Origin: Sphingosinicella sp041916975
GTDB taxonomy: Bacteria > Pseudomonadota > Alphaproteobacteria > Sphingomonadales > Sphingomonadaceae
Direction of reading: 5' to 3'
Assembly: GCF_041916975.1 (NCBI RefSeq)
Contig: NZ_JAYRYK010000001.1
Location: 620,001-684,000, forward strand
Length of the DNA: 64,000 nucleotides
This document shows positions 36,203-44,853 of this stretch, piece by piece. The notes beneath the pieces were generated by a model. It had not been told where the DNA came from. It searched no databases and worked only from the letters and a program-made list of their open reading frames with translations. Made by a program: the position numbers and the translations under genes. Within the stretch, counting starts at the first letter, position 1; each line of letters opens with the position of its first letter.

Positions 36203-37633
36203 ATGATCGACCGTACCGGCCAGTTCATCGATGGAAATGCCTTGAGCGGCGACGAGGCGCCCGAGTCGGTGTTCAATCCGGCTACCGGCGCAGTCATCGC
36301 CAGTCTGGCTAGCGCCAGCCGGGCGCAGGTGGATGCGGCCATAGCCTCCGCGGAGCGCGGTTTCGCGGTCTGGTCGGCGATGTCGCCCAAGGAACGCTCG
36401 CTGCGGATGCTCCGCATCGCCGACCGGATCGAGGCGCTGGCGGACGAATTCGCCGAGCTTGAAATGCGCAACTGCGGCAAGCCGATCGGCACGGCCCGCG
36501 CCGTCGATGTCGGCAACACCATCGACGTGTTCCGTTTCTATGCGGGCGCCGCGCGCGCGATCCCCGGTCAGGCCGCCGCTGAATACAAGCCGGGCCACAC
36601 CTCGATGATCCGCCGCGACCCGATCGGCGTCGTCGTCGGCATCGCGCCGTGGAACTATCCGCTTATGATGGCCTCGTGGAAGATTGCGCCCGCGATTGCC
36701 GCAGGCAACACGGTCGTTCTCAAGCCCTCCGAACACACCCCCCTTACCGCGCTCCGTCTCGCCGAAGTGTGCGCCGAGTTCCTGCCTGCGGGCGTCGTAA
36801 ACGTCGTCACCGGCAACGGGCCGAACGTCGGCGCGCGTCTTGTCGCGCATCCGCGCGTGCGCATGGTGTCCCTCACCGGCGACGTCGCCACGGGCCGCAA
36901 GATCATGGAAGCCGTCGCGCCCACCATCAAGCGCACGCATTTCGAGCTCGGCGGCAAGGCGCCCGTGATCGTTCTGGCGGATGCGGACATCGCCGCCGCC
37001 GTCGAGGCGATTTCGGAGGGCGGCTACTACAACGCCGGGCAGGATTGCACCGCCGCCTGTCGCGTCTATGCCCATGCGAGCATTCACGATCGCCTCATCG
37101 CCGAACTGCAAAGCGCCGTCGAGGCGATCCCGATGGGCGATCCGTCCGCGCCCGGCACCGCGCTCGGCCCGCTCATCACCGCCCGCCAGCGCGATCGCGT
37201 GGACGGCTTCGTCGCCCGCGCCGCCGCCGACACGGACGCTGAGGTCGTCACCGGTGGCAGGGCGCCGGACGGCCCCGGCTTCTTCTATGCCCCCACGCTG
37301 ATCGCGGGCGCGAAGAACAGCGACGAGATCGTACAGAAGGAAGTGTTCGGCCCGGTCGTCTCGGTCACGCGCTTCGATGAAGACAGTCAGGCGCTCGACT
37401 GGGCAAACGACAGCGAATACGGCCTCGCTTCTTCGGTGTGGACTCGCGATGTCGGCAAGGCAGCAGCCTTCGCGTCGCGCCTGCAATACGGCGTCACCTG
37501 GATCAACACGCACTCGGTGAACGCCACCGAAATGCCGCACGGCGGCGTGAAGGCCTCGGGCTACGGCTCCGATCTTTCCGTCTACAGCCTCGAACACTAT
37601 CTCGCGACGCGGCATGTCATGATAAAGCACTAG
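36203..37633 (+). CDS. puuC: Gamma-(glutamyl)aminobutyraldehyde dehydrogenase
   Basis: NAD(P)-dependent aldehyde dehydrogenase, 476 residues from ATG 36203 (GGAAAG upstream; GTG 36152 is an in-frame alternative). Catalytic Cys is in NAGQDCTAACRVY and the general base Glu in HFELGGKAPVIV. The cofactor region reads GIAPWNYPLMMASWK. It would oxidise the aldehyde from PuuB or from SpuC to the corresponding acid. It is 1 nt from puuD, so the pathway genes are tightly coupled. Confidence 0.87.
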   Translation: MIDRTGQFIDGNALSGDEAPESVFNPATGAVIASLASASRAQVDAAIASAERGFAVWSAMSPKERSLRMLRIADRIEALADEFAELEMRNCGKPIGTARAVDVGNTIDVFRFYAGAARAIPGQAAAEYKPGHTSMIRRDPIGVVVGIAPWNYPLMMASWKIAPAIAAGNTVVLKPSEHTPLTALRLAEVCAEFLPAGVVNVVTGNGPNVGARLVAHPRVRMVSLTGDVATGRKIMEAVAPTIKRTHFELGGKAPVIVLADADIAAAVEAISEGGYYNAGQDCTAACRVYAHASIHDRLIAELQSAVEAIPMGDPSAPGTALGPLITARQRDRVDGFVARAAADTDAEVVTGGRAPDGPGFFYAPTLIAGAKNSDEIVQKEVFGPVVSVTRFDEDSQALDWANDSEYGLASSVWTRDVGKAAAFASRLQYGVTWINTHSVNATEMPHGGVKASGYGSDLSVYSLEHYLATRHVMIKH

Positions 37634-37634
37634 C

Positions 37635-38375
37635 ATGACCACTGCCCGTCCCGTTCTTGGTATCATCTGCTGTCAGCGTACTGTGGGCACCGAGCCTGCG
37701 CAGACCGTCATCGAGCGCTATGTGCGCGCGGCGATGCGCTATGCCGATGTCGCCGCGCTGCTCATCCCGTCGCTGCCGGACCTGATGACCGCCGCCGAGG
37801 TCGCCCCGCGTCTCGACGGCGTGCTGCTTACCGGCAGCCCGTCCAACGTCGAAGGCCGCCGCTATGCGGAGGACGTCGGCGAAGGCCCGTTCGACCCCGG
37901 CCGCGACGAGATCGCGCTGTCGATGGTGGACGCGATGATCGGGCGCGGCCGCCCCGTGTTCGGCGTCTGCCGCGGTTTTCAGGAGATCAACGTCGCACTC
38001 GGTGGCACGCTGCGCCGCGATACCTCGGCGAGCGATGATCTCATCCGCCACCACGCGCCGGACGGCGTTGCCTTCGACGCGATGTTCGATCATCGCCACC
38101 GCGTCGATCTCGTTCCCGGCGGCATCCTCGCGCGCACGTATGAAAAGCCGGCGCTCGATGTGAACTCCGTTCACTATCAGGGTATCGGCCGCCTCGCGGA
38201 CAGCCTCACCGCCGAAGCGACCGCGCCGGACGGACTCGTCGAGGCCTACTCGGCGACCATCGGCAAATCGCCCGTCGTCGCCGTCCAGTGGCATCCCGAA
38301 TGGCACCCGGAATCGAATCCGGACAGCCAGACCTTCTTCAAACTCCTTGGCCAGACTCTCAGGGGAACAGCATGA
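37635..38375 (+). CDS. puuD: Gamma-glutamyl-GABA hydrolase (class I amidotransferase-like)
   Basis: Splits gamma-glutamyl-GABA to glutamate and GABA. 246 residues of the peptidase C26 family. The nucleophile is Cys112 in FGVCRGFQEINVALGG, the catalytic His/Glu are in QWHPEWHPE (His220), and an oxyanion glycine motif is LLTGSPSNVEGRRY. It overlaps the aminotransferase gene by 4 nt (ATGA). Its presence confirms that the glutamylated route is complete here. Confidence 0.9.
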   Translation: MTTARPVLGIICCQRTVGTEPAQTVIERYVRAAMRYADVAALLIPSLPDLMTAAEVAPRLDGVLLTGSPSNVEGRRYAEDVGEGPFDPGRDEIALSMVDAMIGRGRPVFGVCRGFQEINVALGGTLRRDTSASDDLIRHHAPDGVAFDAMFDHRHRVDLVPGGILARTYEKPALDVNSVHYQGIGRLADSLTAEATAPDGLVEAYSATIGKSPVVAVQWHPEWHPESNPDSQTFFKLLGQTLRGTA

Positions 38376-39754
38376 CCGCCGTCCGCAAGAACTACGACAT
38401 TCCCGCGCTGCGCCGTCTCGACGTCGCGCATCATCTTCCCGCGCAGCAGGATTACAAGCTGATTGAGGACATGGGCGGCAGCCGCATCGTGACCCACGCG
38501 GAAGGCTGCTACATCACGGACGGTGACGGCAACCGCATCCTTGATGGCATGGCCGGGCTCTGGTGCGTCAACATCGGCTACGGCCGCGAAGAGCTTGCCG
38601 ACGTCGCCGCCGAGCAGATGCGCGAGCTTCCGTTCTACAACACCTTCTTCAAGACGGCGACGCCGCCCACCGTGGAACTCGCCGCGAAGATCGCCGGCCT
38701 CACAGGCGGCAAGCTCCAGCACGTGTTCTTCAACGCCTCGGGCTCGGAAGCCAACGACACCGTGTTCCGCATGGTGCGCCACTACTGGAAGGTGAAGGGC
38801 GAGCCGAACCGCAAGGTCTTCATCAGCCGCTGGAACGCCTATCACGGCTCCACGGTCGCAGGCGTCAGCCTCGGCGGCATGAAGGCGATGCACGCGCAGG
38901 GCGATCTCCCCATCCCCGGCATCGAGCATGTCCGCCAGCCTTACTGGTACGGCGAGGGCCGCGACCTGGAACCGCGCGAATTCGGCAAGCTCTGCGCGCA
39001 GGCAATCGAGGACCGCATCCTGGAAGTCGGACCCGAAAACGTCGCGGCCTTCATCGGCGAGCCGGTGCAGGGCGCGGGCGGCGTCATCATCCCGCCCGAA
39101 GGCTATTGGCAGGAGGTGGAGCGCATCTGCCGCAAATACGGCATCCTCCTCGTGGCGGACGAGGTGATCTGCGGCTTCGGACGCACAGGCGAATGGTTCG
39201 GCCACCAGACGCTCGGCTTCACCCCCGATCTCGTCCCGATGGCGAAGGGCCTGTCGTCCGGCTACCTCCCCATCTCGGCGGTCGCGGTGTCGTCCGATGT
39301 GGTGGACGTCCTCAAGACCGGCGGCGATTTCGTCCACGGCTTCACCTATTCCGGTCATCCGGTCTGCGCCGCCGTCGCGCTCCGCAACATCGAGATCATC
39401 GAGCGGGAGAACCTCGTCGGCAAGGTCCGCGACGATGTGGGCCCCTATCTGAACGCGGCGCTGAAGCGCCTCGATGATCACCCCCTCGTCGGCGAGACGC
39501 GCTCGATCGGTCTGCTCGGCGCGGTCGAGGTCGTCGCCGACAAGAAAACCGCCGCGCGTTTCGGCGGCAAGGAGGGCAATGCCGGGCCGGTCGTGCGCGA
39601 TTTCTGCATCGATAACGGCCTGATGGTCCGCGGTATCCGCGACACCATCGTCATGTCGCCGCCGCTCATCATTTCGCACCAGCAGATCGATGATCTGGTT
39701 GACATCATCCGCCGTTCGCTGGATTCGGCCATGCCGAAACTGAAAGCCCTGTAA
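38372..39754 (+). CDS. spuC: Putrescine-pyruvate class III aminotransferase
   Basis: 460 residues from ATG 38372. PLP-dependent transaminase of the SpuC group, moving the amino group of putrescine (or another diamine) to pyruvate. The N-terminus (HHLPAQQDYKLIEDMGGSRIVTHAEGCYI) is typical. Cofactor Asp is in LLVADEVICGFGRTG and Schiff-base Lys in VPMAKGLSSGYLPIS. Together with PuuC it gives a direct, non-glutamylated route to GABA. Located between puuD and gabD in one operon. Confidence 0.88.
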   Translation: MTAVRKNYDIPALRRLDVAHHLPAQQDYKLIEDMGGSRIVTHAEGCYITDGDGNRILDGMAGLWCVNIGYGREELADVAAEQMRELPFYNTFFKTATPPTVELAAKIAGLTGGKLQHVFFNASGSEANDTVFRMVRHYWKVKGEPNRKVFISRWNAYHGSTVAGVSLGGMKAMHAQGDLPIPGIEHVRQPYWYGEGRDLEPREFGKLCAQAIEDRILEVGPENVAAFIGEPVQGAGGVIIPPEGYWQEVERICRKYGILLVADEVICGFGRTGEWFGHQTLGFTPDLVPMAKGLSSGYLPISAVAVSSDVVDVLKTGGDFVHGFTYSGHPVCAAVALRNIEIIERENLVGKVRDDVGPYLNAALKRLDDHPLVGETRSIGLLGAVEVVADKKTAARFGGKEGNAGPVVRDFCIDNGLMVRGIRDTIVMSPPLIISHQQIDDLVDIIRRSLDSAMPKLKAL

Positions 39755-39767
39755 TAGGAGAGTCTCC

Positions 39768-41210
39768 ATGACCCGATCGCCGCTGCTGCGCGAAGCCTGC
39801 TATATCGACGGCGAATGGGTGAAGGCCGATAGCGGCGAGACGATAAAGGTCACGAACCCGGCCACGGGCGAGGTTCTCGGCACGGTGCCGAACTGCGGCG
39901 CAGCCGAAGCGAAGCATGCCGTCGAGGCTGCGAATCGTGCGTGGCCCGTATGGCGTGCCAAGACGGCGAAGGAGCGCGCAAGCATCCTTCGCCGCTGGTA
40001 CGAGATCATCATGGCCAATCAGGAAGAGCTCGCCCGCCTCCTGACGCTCGAACAGGGCAAGAGCCTTGCTGAAGCGCGCGGCGAGATCGCTTACGGCGCC
40101 TCGTTCATCGAATGGTACGCCGAGGAAGGAAAGCGTCTCTACGGCGACGTCATTCCTGGCCACATGGCGGACAAGCGCATCGTCGTGCTGAAGCAGCCGA
40201 TCGGCGTCGCCGCCGCGATCACGCCGTGGAACTTCCCGAACGCGATGATCACGCGAAAGGCCGGCCCGGCGCTCGCCGCGGGCTGTCCGATCGTGCTGAA
40301 GCCGGCCGCCGAAACGCCTTTCTCCGCCATCGCGCTCGCCGTGCTGGCCGAGGAGGCCGGACTTCCCAAGGGCATCTTCAACGTGCTCACCGGCAAGGCC
40401 TCGGCGATCGGCGGAGAGCTCACGTCGAACCCCATCGTCCGCAAACTGTCGTTCACCGGCTCCACGGAGATCGGCCGCCTGCTGATGCGTCAGTCCGCTG
40501 AGACCATCAAGAAGCTCAGCCTCGAACTCGGCGGAAACGCCCCCTTCATCGTCTTCGACGATGCGGACGTGGACGCCGCCGTCGTCGGCGCCATGGCCTC
40601 CAAGTACCGCAATTCAGGGCAAACCTGCGTCTGCTCGAACCGCCTCTACGTGCAGGCGGGCGTTTACGATGAATTCGTCGAAAAGCTCGCCGCCGCCGCT
40701 GCGAAGCTAAAGGTCGGCAGCGGCCTCGAAGCGGGCACCGAGCAGGGCCCGCTCATCAACATGGCCGCGGTCGAAAAGGTCGAGCAGCACATCGCAGACG
40801 CCACGGGCAAGGGCGCGAAAATCCTCGCCGGTGGCAAGCGCCACGCGCTCGGCGGCACCTTCTTCGAGCCGACCGTGCTCGCGAACGTCACGCAGGACAT
40901 GCTCGTCGCGCACGAGGAAACCTTCGGACCGCTCGCCCCCGTCATCCGCTTCGAAACCGAAGACGAAGCCATCGCGATGGCGAACGACAGCGAGTTCGGC
41001 CTCGCCTCCTACTTCTATTCGAACAACCTCTCGCGTGTCTGGCGCGTGGCGGAGGCGATCGAGTCGGGCATGGTGTGCGTCAACTCGGGCATCCTCTCCA
41101 CAGAAGTCGCGCCCTTCGGCGGCGTCAAGCAGTCCGGCCTCGGCCGCGAAGGCTCACGCTACGGCATCGATGAGTATGTCGAGATGAAGTACCTCTGCCT
41201 CACCATCTGA
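39768..41210 (+). CDS. gabD: Succinate-semialdehyde dehydrogenase
   Basis: Oxidises succinate semialdehyde to succinate, the exit of GABA degradation into the TCA cycle. 480 residues. Catalytic Cys lies in NSGQTCVCSNRLY and the Glu base in LSLELGGNAPFIVFDDAD. The N-terminus LLREACYIDGEWVKADSGETIKVTNPATGE is GabD-like. ATG 39768 has AGGAG seven to eight bases upstream. Last gene of the operon, followed by a strong terminator. Confidence 0.9.
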   Translation: MTRSPLLREACYIDGEWVKADSGETIKVTNPATGEVLGTVPNCGAAEAKHAVEAANRAWPVWRAKTAKERASILRRWYEIIMANQEELARLLTLEQGKSLAEARGEIAYGASFIEWYAEEGKRLYGDVIPGHMADKRIVVLKQPIGVAAAITPWNFPNAMITRKAGPALAAGCPIVLKPAAETPFSAIALAVLAEEAGLPKGIFNVLTGKASAIGGELTSNPIVRKLSFTGSTEIGRLLMRQSAETIKKLSLELGGNAPFIVFDDADVDAAVVGAMASKYRNSGQTCVCSNRLYVQAGVYDEFVEKLAAAAAKLKVGSGLEAGTEQGPLINMAAVEKVEQHIADATGKGAKILAGGKRHALGGTFFEPTVLANVTQDMLVAHEETFGPLAPVIRFETEDEAIAMANDSEFGLASYFYSNNLSRVWRVAEAIESGMVCVNSGILSTEVAPFGGVKQSGLGREGSRYGIDEYVEMKYLCLTI

Positions 41211-41275
41211 GGCGGCGGAAACATTTCGTCCAATAGGCGTTTAGGTTCAGTGCATTGACCCCAATGCAACACCTT

Positions 41276-41309
41276 GACGCCGGCCTTTTGAGAGGGCCGG
41301 CGTCTTTTT
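41276..41309 (+). terminator. Rho-independent terminator after gabD
   Basis: GACGCCGGCC (41276-41285) pairs perfectly with GGCCGGCGTC (41295-41304), 9-base loop, then TTTTT (41305-41309). It closes the polyamine operon. Confidence 0.85.
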
Positions 41310-41310
41310 A

Positions 41311-41413
41311 GAGCATCGTGCGGAAATGTGGAAACCGGTTTTCCGCCAGAAACGATGCGTCAACAAAGAGATAGAGCGCGCGCCCTGCGTCGGATTTCAC
41401 GCAGCGCGCTCTA
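41311..41413. repeat. Two adjacent palindromic repeats of the TAGAGC type
   Basis: First stem: GCATCGT (41313-41319) with ACGATGC (41352-41358), inner GCGGAAA (41320-41326) with TTTCCGC (41340-41346). Second stem: TAGAGCGCGC (41372-41381) with GCGCGCTCTA (41404-41413), inner CTGCGT (41385-41390) with ACGCAG (41398-41403). Alphaproteobacterial intergenic palindromes often have such TAGAGC...GCTCTA ends. Together with the gabD terminator they fill the gap before the SDR gene. Confidence 0.65.
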
Positions 41414-41426
41414 GAATGCGGCGACA

Positions 41427-42170
41427 TCAGGCAGCCTGCGCCAGCGCCACCGCATCCGGCCCCGCGGGAAACCGCAACTGACCGGTCAGGTCGTTCGACG
41501 CCTTCCACACGGCTTCGGCGACGTCCGTTTCTTTCGTCACCAGTGCGGGCTGTGCGAAGGCCGCAAAGATCGGGGCTGCGAAATCCGCGTAGGCCTTCGG
41601 AATCAGATCTTCGATTCGCACGTCGCTGTTGTGCGCAAAGCGGGTCGTCGGTGCATAGCCGGGTTCCACCAGCTTGGCGCGGATGCCGAAGTGCGCGAGT
41701 TCGTGGGCAACCGATCCTGTAAAGCCTTCGATGGCCTGCTTGCTTGCCGTGTAGGCCGCCGCCAGCGGCATCGGCGCCAGCGTCACGCTGGATGTAACGT
41801 TCACGATCACGCCGGATCGGCGCGCGCGGAACTGCGGGATCACGGCCTGCGTCATCGCCATGGTGCCGAAGGTGTTCGTCTCGAAGACCTTGCGCACGTG
41901 GGGCATCGGCGTCGCCTCGAACGCGCCCACCACGCCGATGCCTGCATTGTTGACCAGCACATCGATCGGCCCCGCGGCATCGAGCGCCGCCGCGATGCTT
42001 TCAGCATTCGTCACGTCCAGCGACAACACACGCAGCCGCTCGGATGGCGGCAAGATGTCCGCGCGGGGCACGCGCATGGTCGCCACGACGTGCCAGCCCT
42101 GCGCAAGGAAGTGGCGCGCGGTTTCGAGGCCATAGCCGGACGAGCAGCCGGTGATGAGGATAGTTTTCAT
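41427..42170 (-). CDS. SDR family oxidoreductase
   Basis: Classical short-chain dehydrogenase, 247 residues from ATG 42170 (AAGGAACC ahead). The NAD(P) motif is TGCSSGYG (about residues 7-14), NNAG is present, and the catalytic Ser and YxxxK are in NVTSSVTLAPMPLAAAYTASKQA. Substrate unknown. It faces an AraC regulator across 102 bp; this SDR/AraC pairing is common, and the regulator probably controls it. Confidence 0.88.
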   Translation of the reverse strand: MKTILITGCSSGYGLETARHFLAQGWHVVATMRVPRADILPPSERLRVLSLDVTNAESIAAALDAAGPIDVLVNNAGIGVVGAFEATPMPHVRKVFETNTFGTMAMTQAVIPQFRARRSGVIVNVTSSVTLAPMPLAAAYTASKQAIEGFTGSVAHELAHFGIRAKLVEPGYAPTTRFAHNSDVRIEDLIPKAYADFAAPIFAAFAQPALVTKETDVAEAVWKASNDLTGQLRFPAGPDAVALAQAA

Positions 42171-42212
42171 GGTGGTTCCTTCTTTCGGTCGCGATTGACA
42201 GGAGAAGGATAA

Positions 42213-42228
42213 GTCCGTCATGATGGAC
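42213..42228. promoter_or_regulatory. Near-perfect palindrome GTCCGTCA/TGATGGAC between SDR and AraC genes
   Basis: 7 of 8 positions are symmetric. It lies 43 bp upstream of the SDR ATG and 45 bp upstream of the AraC ATG. A second inverted pair, GGACTAT (42225-42231) and ATAGTCC (42264-42270), overlaps it. Candidate site for the adjacent regulator. Confidence 0.4.
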
Positions 42229-42272
42229 TATCATCAATCATCGGTCCTATATTCATTTGCAATAGTCCGGAA

Positions 42273-43268
42273 ATGGCAGACCCACTCGCTCAGGTGATCG
42301 CACTTCTCCGTCCCCGCGCCGTCTTTTCCAAAGGGATCAGCGGCGCGGGGCGCTGGGCTGTGAACTACACGGCGTTCGGACACCCAGGCTTCTGCGCGGT
42401 GATCGAGGGGCGCTGCCGCCTCGTGGTCGCGGGCGAGATGCCAGTCACCCTTGAGCAGGGTGACTTCGTGCTCCTGCCCGCCACACCGGCGTTCACCATG
42501 TCCGGCCTCGAACCGGCCACACCGAAGCGGATCGACCCGCACGAGATGCTGTCGCCGGGCGAGGACATCCGCCACGGTCGTGCGGACGGCCCCGCCGACG
42601 TCCGCCTGCAAGGCGGCTATTTCCTTTTCGACTCTCCGGATGCGGGCCTCATCGTGTCGCTCCTGCCGTCGATGATCCACATCCACGGCGACGAGCGGCT
42701 TGCCACGCTAGTGCGGCTTTTCGGCGAGGAAGCGAGCGCTCAGCGGCCCGGCCGCGAATTCGTGCTTACACATCTTGTCGAACTTCTGCTGGTCGAATCC
42801 CTGCGCGCGTCGTCGCGGAAAGATACGCCGCCGGGCCTTTTGCGCGGGCTCGCAGACGCGCGCATCGCGGCGGCGCTGCGCCAGATGCACGGCGATCCGA
42901 AGCGGCCATGGACCGTGGACGCATTGGCAAAAACGGCAGGCATGTCGCGCTCGGCGTTCTTCGATCGCTTCGTTCGCATGGTCGGGCTCCGCCCAATGGA
43001 ATACCTGGTAGCGTGGCGCATGGCTGTCGCGAAGGATCTCCTGCGCGGCGACACTCTGGCGCTTGATGAAGTGGCAAGCCGCGTCGGCTACGGCTCGGCG
43101 AGCACGTTCAGCACCGCCTTCAGCCGCCACGTCGGCCAGCCCCCGGGGCGCTTCGCCCGCACATCCGAAAGGCTCGATTTCGAACCCGAACGGGTTCGCA
43201 AGGCCGACCGGCCGCCCGAGCTTATGCGAGGAAAGCCAAGGCGACGAATGTCGCCGCCCGGCGCCTGA
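42273..43268 (+). CDS. AraC family regulator with an N-terminal cupin sensor
   Basis: 331 residues. The N-terminal cupin domain (FCAVIEGRCRLVVAGEMPVTLEQGDFVLLPA, about residues 47-77) is the ligand-binding part. The C-terminal double helix-turn-helix reads WTVDALAKTAGMSRSAFFDRFVRMVGLRPMEYLVAWRM and LALDEVASRVGYGSASTFSTAFSRHVGQPPGRF. Divergent from the SDR gene, its likely target. A basic tail (RGKPRRRMSPPGA) extends beyond the DNA-binding domain. Confidence 0.9.
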   Translation: MADPLAQVIALLRPRAVFSKGISGAGRWAVNYTAFGHPGFCAVIEGRCRLVVAGEMPVTLEQGDFVLLPATPAFTMSGLEPATPKRIDPHEMLSPGEDIRHGRADGPADVRLQGGYFLFDSPDAGLIVSLLPSMIHIHGDERLATLVRLFGEEASAQRPGREFVLTHLVELLLVESLRASSRKDTPPGLLRGLADARIAAALRQMHGDPKRPWTVDALAKTAGMSRSAFFDRFVRMVGLRPMEYLVAWRMAVAKDLLRGDTLALDEVASRVGYGSASTFSTAFSRHVGQPPGRFARTSERLDFEPERVRKADRPPELMRGKPRRRMSPPGA

Positions 43269-43283
43269 GGGACAACAAAAAAC

Positions 43284-43360
43284 TGGCGCGCCCGGCAGGA
43301 TTCGAACCTGCGACCCCAAGCTTAGAAGGCTCGTGCTCTATCCGACTGAGCTACGGGCGC
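43284..43360 (-). tRNA. tRNA-Arg (anticodon TCT)
   Basis: Complete cloverleaf with encoded CCA. The acceptor stem is GCGCCCG with CGGGCGC, D arm GCTC..GAGC, anticodon stem CGAGC/GCTTG around loop CTTCTAA (anticodon TCT, reads AGA), and T arm GCAGG-TTCGAAT-CCTGC. A short T-run follows the CCA on the minus strand. No integrase or attachment duplication is next to it. Confidence 0.97.
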
Positions 43361-43388
43361 CCGCGAGGGGCCTTAGCGCAAATGCGCA

Positions 43389-43667
43389 CTATTTGAAATT
43401 GTCGGCGTAGGTCTGGATTTTCAGGCGGTGCGTGCGCGGCGGCAGCACCGTGTAGGCGAAGCCCTCGCGCTCGGCATAGGCCTTGGCGGCCTCGGCGGTG
43501 TCAAAGCGCAGCGTCAGCTGGCGGCGCGTGTCGGCGGAGCCTGCCCAGCCGGTGAGCGGATCGGGGCGCTGCGGGTCCGCGCGCTCGAACTCCAGCACCC
43601 ATTCCTGCGTGCGCGCCTTGCCGCTCTGCATCGCGTTCTTCGGGCGTTGGTAAATCCGGGCAGCCAT
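43389..43667 (-). CDS. NADH dehydrogenase accessory subunit, NDUFS4-like (ETC complex I)
   Basis: A 92-residue protein of the ETC_C1_NDUFS4 family, the alphaproteobacterial relative of the mitochondrial 18-kDa complex I subunit. It begins ARIYQRPKNAMQSGKARTQEWVLEFE, has the family core DPLTGWAGSADTRRQLTLRFDTAEAAKAYAEREG, and ends PPRTHRLKIQTYADNFK. It probably stabilises the peripheral arm of complex I. The gene lies just upstream of tRNA-Arg on the same strand. Confidence 0.93.
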   Translation of the reverse strand: MAARIYQRPKNAMQSGKARTQEWVLEFERADPQRPDPLTGWAGSADTRRQLTLRFDTAEAAKAYAEREGFAYTVLPPRTHRLKIQTYADNFK

Positions 43668-43732
43668 CTGTCCTCGTCCTTGAAAGCTCGTGGAAACGCC
43701 AATGGCGCAGCCTCGGGCCGCGCGTCAAGCGC

Positions 43733-44767
43733 TCAGAATGCGCGCGCGATCGCGAAACGCACGGTTTCGGTAAGCGCCGCCTTGGCGCTGCTCGCCGGCA
43801 TGTCGGCGATGGCATCGATGGCGAGCTCGCCGTAGTGCCGCGCGCGCGCCAGCGTATCGGCGATCGAGCCAGACGTTTTCAGCCGCTCGATCGCTTCGGC
43901 GAGGTCTTCGTCGGACTTGCGGCGGCCTTCCATGGCGTCGCGCCAGAAGCGCCGCGCCTCGTCGTCCCCGCGGCGGTAGGCGAGGATCACGGGCAGCGTC
44001 AGCTTGCCTTCGCGGAAGTCGTCCCCCTGCCCCTTGCCCATGGTTTCAGCGTCGGACATGTAATCGATCGCGTCGTCCACGAGCTGGAACGCAATGCCGA
44101 GGTTGCGGCCATAGCTTTCGAGCGCGCCCTCGCACGCCTCGTCGCGTTCCGCGACCACGGCGGCGATCTGGCACGCGGCGGCGAACAGCACTGCGGTCTT
44201 CGCAGTGATCACCTGCAGGTATTTTTCCTCGCTCGTCTCGATCTGGCGCGCGACCATCAGCTGGTCGACCTCGCCCTGTGCGATCACGGCGGAGGCGTTC
44301 GAGAGGATCTTGAGCACACGCAGCGAGCCGTCTTCCACCATCAGCTCGAATGCGCGGCTGAACAGGAAGTCGCCGACGAGCACCGTCGCCTGGTTGCCCC
44401 AGATGAGGTTCGCCGCCTTCTTGCCGCGCCGCAGGTCCGATCCGTCCACCACGTCGTCGTGGAGCAGCGTTGCGGTGTGGATGAACTCCACGCTCGCCGC
44501 GAGCTTGTGGTGCCGCTCGCCCGAATAGCCGAGCAGGCGCGCCGAGGCGAGCGTCAGCATCGGCCGCAGCCGCTTGCCGCCGCCCGAGATCAGGTGCCCC
44601 GCGAGCGCCGGGATCACCGCCACCGGGCTCTGCATCCGGTCGAGGATGATCTGGTTCACGGAGTTCATTTCGGGCGCCACAAGCTGCATCAGTCCGTCGA
44701 TGGACGGCGCAGGCTCTGCCGGATTCAACCTGTGGATGGTGGCGCTCACGACTCTGACTTGTCCCAT
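43733..44767 (-). CDS. ispB: Polyprenyl diphosphate synthase (ubiquinone side chain)
   Basis: Long-chain trans-prenyltransferase, 344 residues from ATG 44767 (ATG 44803 is a longer alternative). The first Asp-rich motif is LLHDDVVDGSDLRRGK and the second AFQLVDDAIDYMSDAETMGKGQGDDFREGK. GGGKRLRP near residue 64 is the isopentenyl-diphosphate site. Makes the polyprenyl tail for ubiquinone; octaprenyl versus decaprenyl length cannot be judged here. Divergent from chorismate mutase. Confidence 0.92.
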   Translation of the reverse strand: MGQVRVVSATIHRLNPAEPAPSIDGLMQLVAPEMNSVNQIILDRMQSPVAVIPALAGHLISGGGKRLRPMLTLASARLLGYSGERHHKLAASVEFIHTATLLHDDVVDGSDLRRGKKAANLIWGNQATVLVGDFLFSRAFELMVEDGSLRVLKILSNASAVIAQGEVDQLMVARQIETSEEKYLQVITAKTAVLFAAACQIAAVVAERDEACEGALESYGRNLGIAFQLVDDAIDYMSDAETMGKGQGDDFREGKLTLPVILAYRRGDDEARRFWRDAMEGRRKSDEDLAEAIERLKTSGSIADTLARARHYGELAIDAIADMPASSAKAALTETVRFAIARAF

Positions 44768-44853
44768 GACGTTTCCGCTGTCATGCGTCCATGCTACATC
44801 CACGGCGCTTTGTCACCGCGCCACATCGACGCGCCGATGTTTTGGGGAGCCTG

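Noticed and set aside
43284..43360. tRNA-Arg as an integration site
   Set aside because: No integrase gene, no duplicated 3' end of the tRNA and no composition change follow it.
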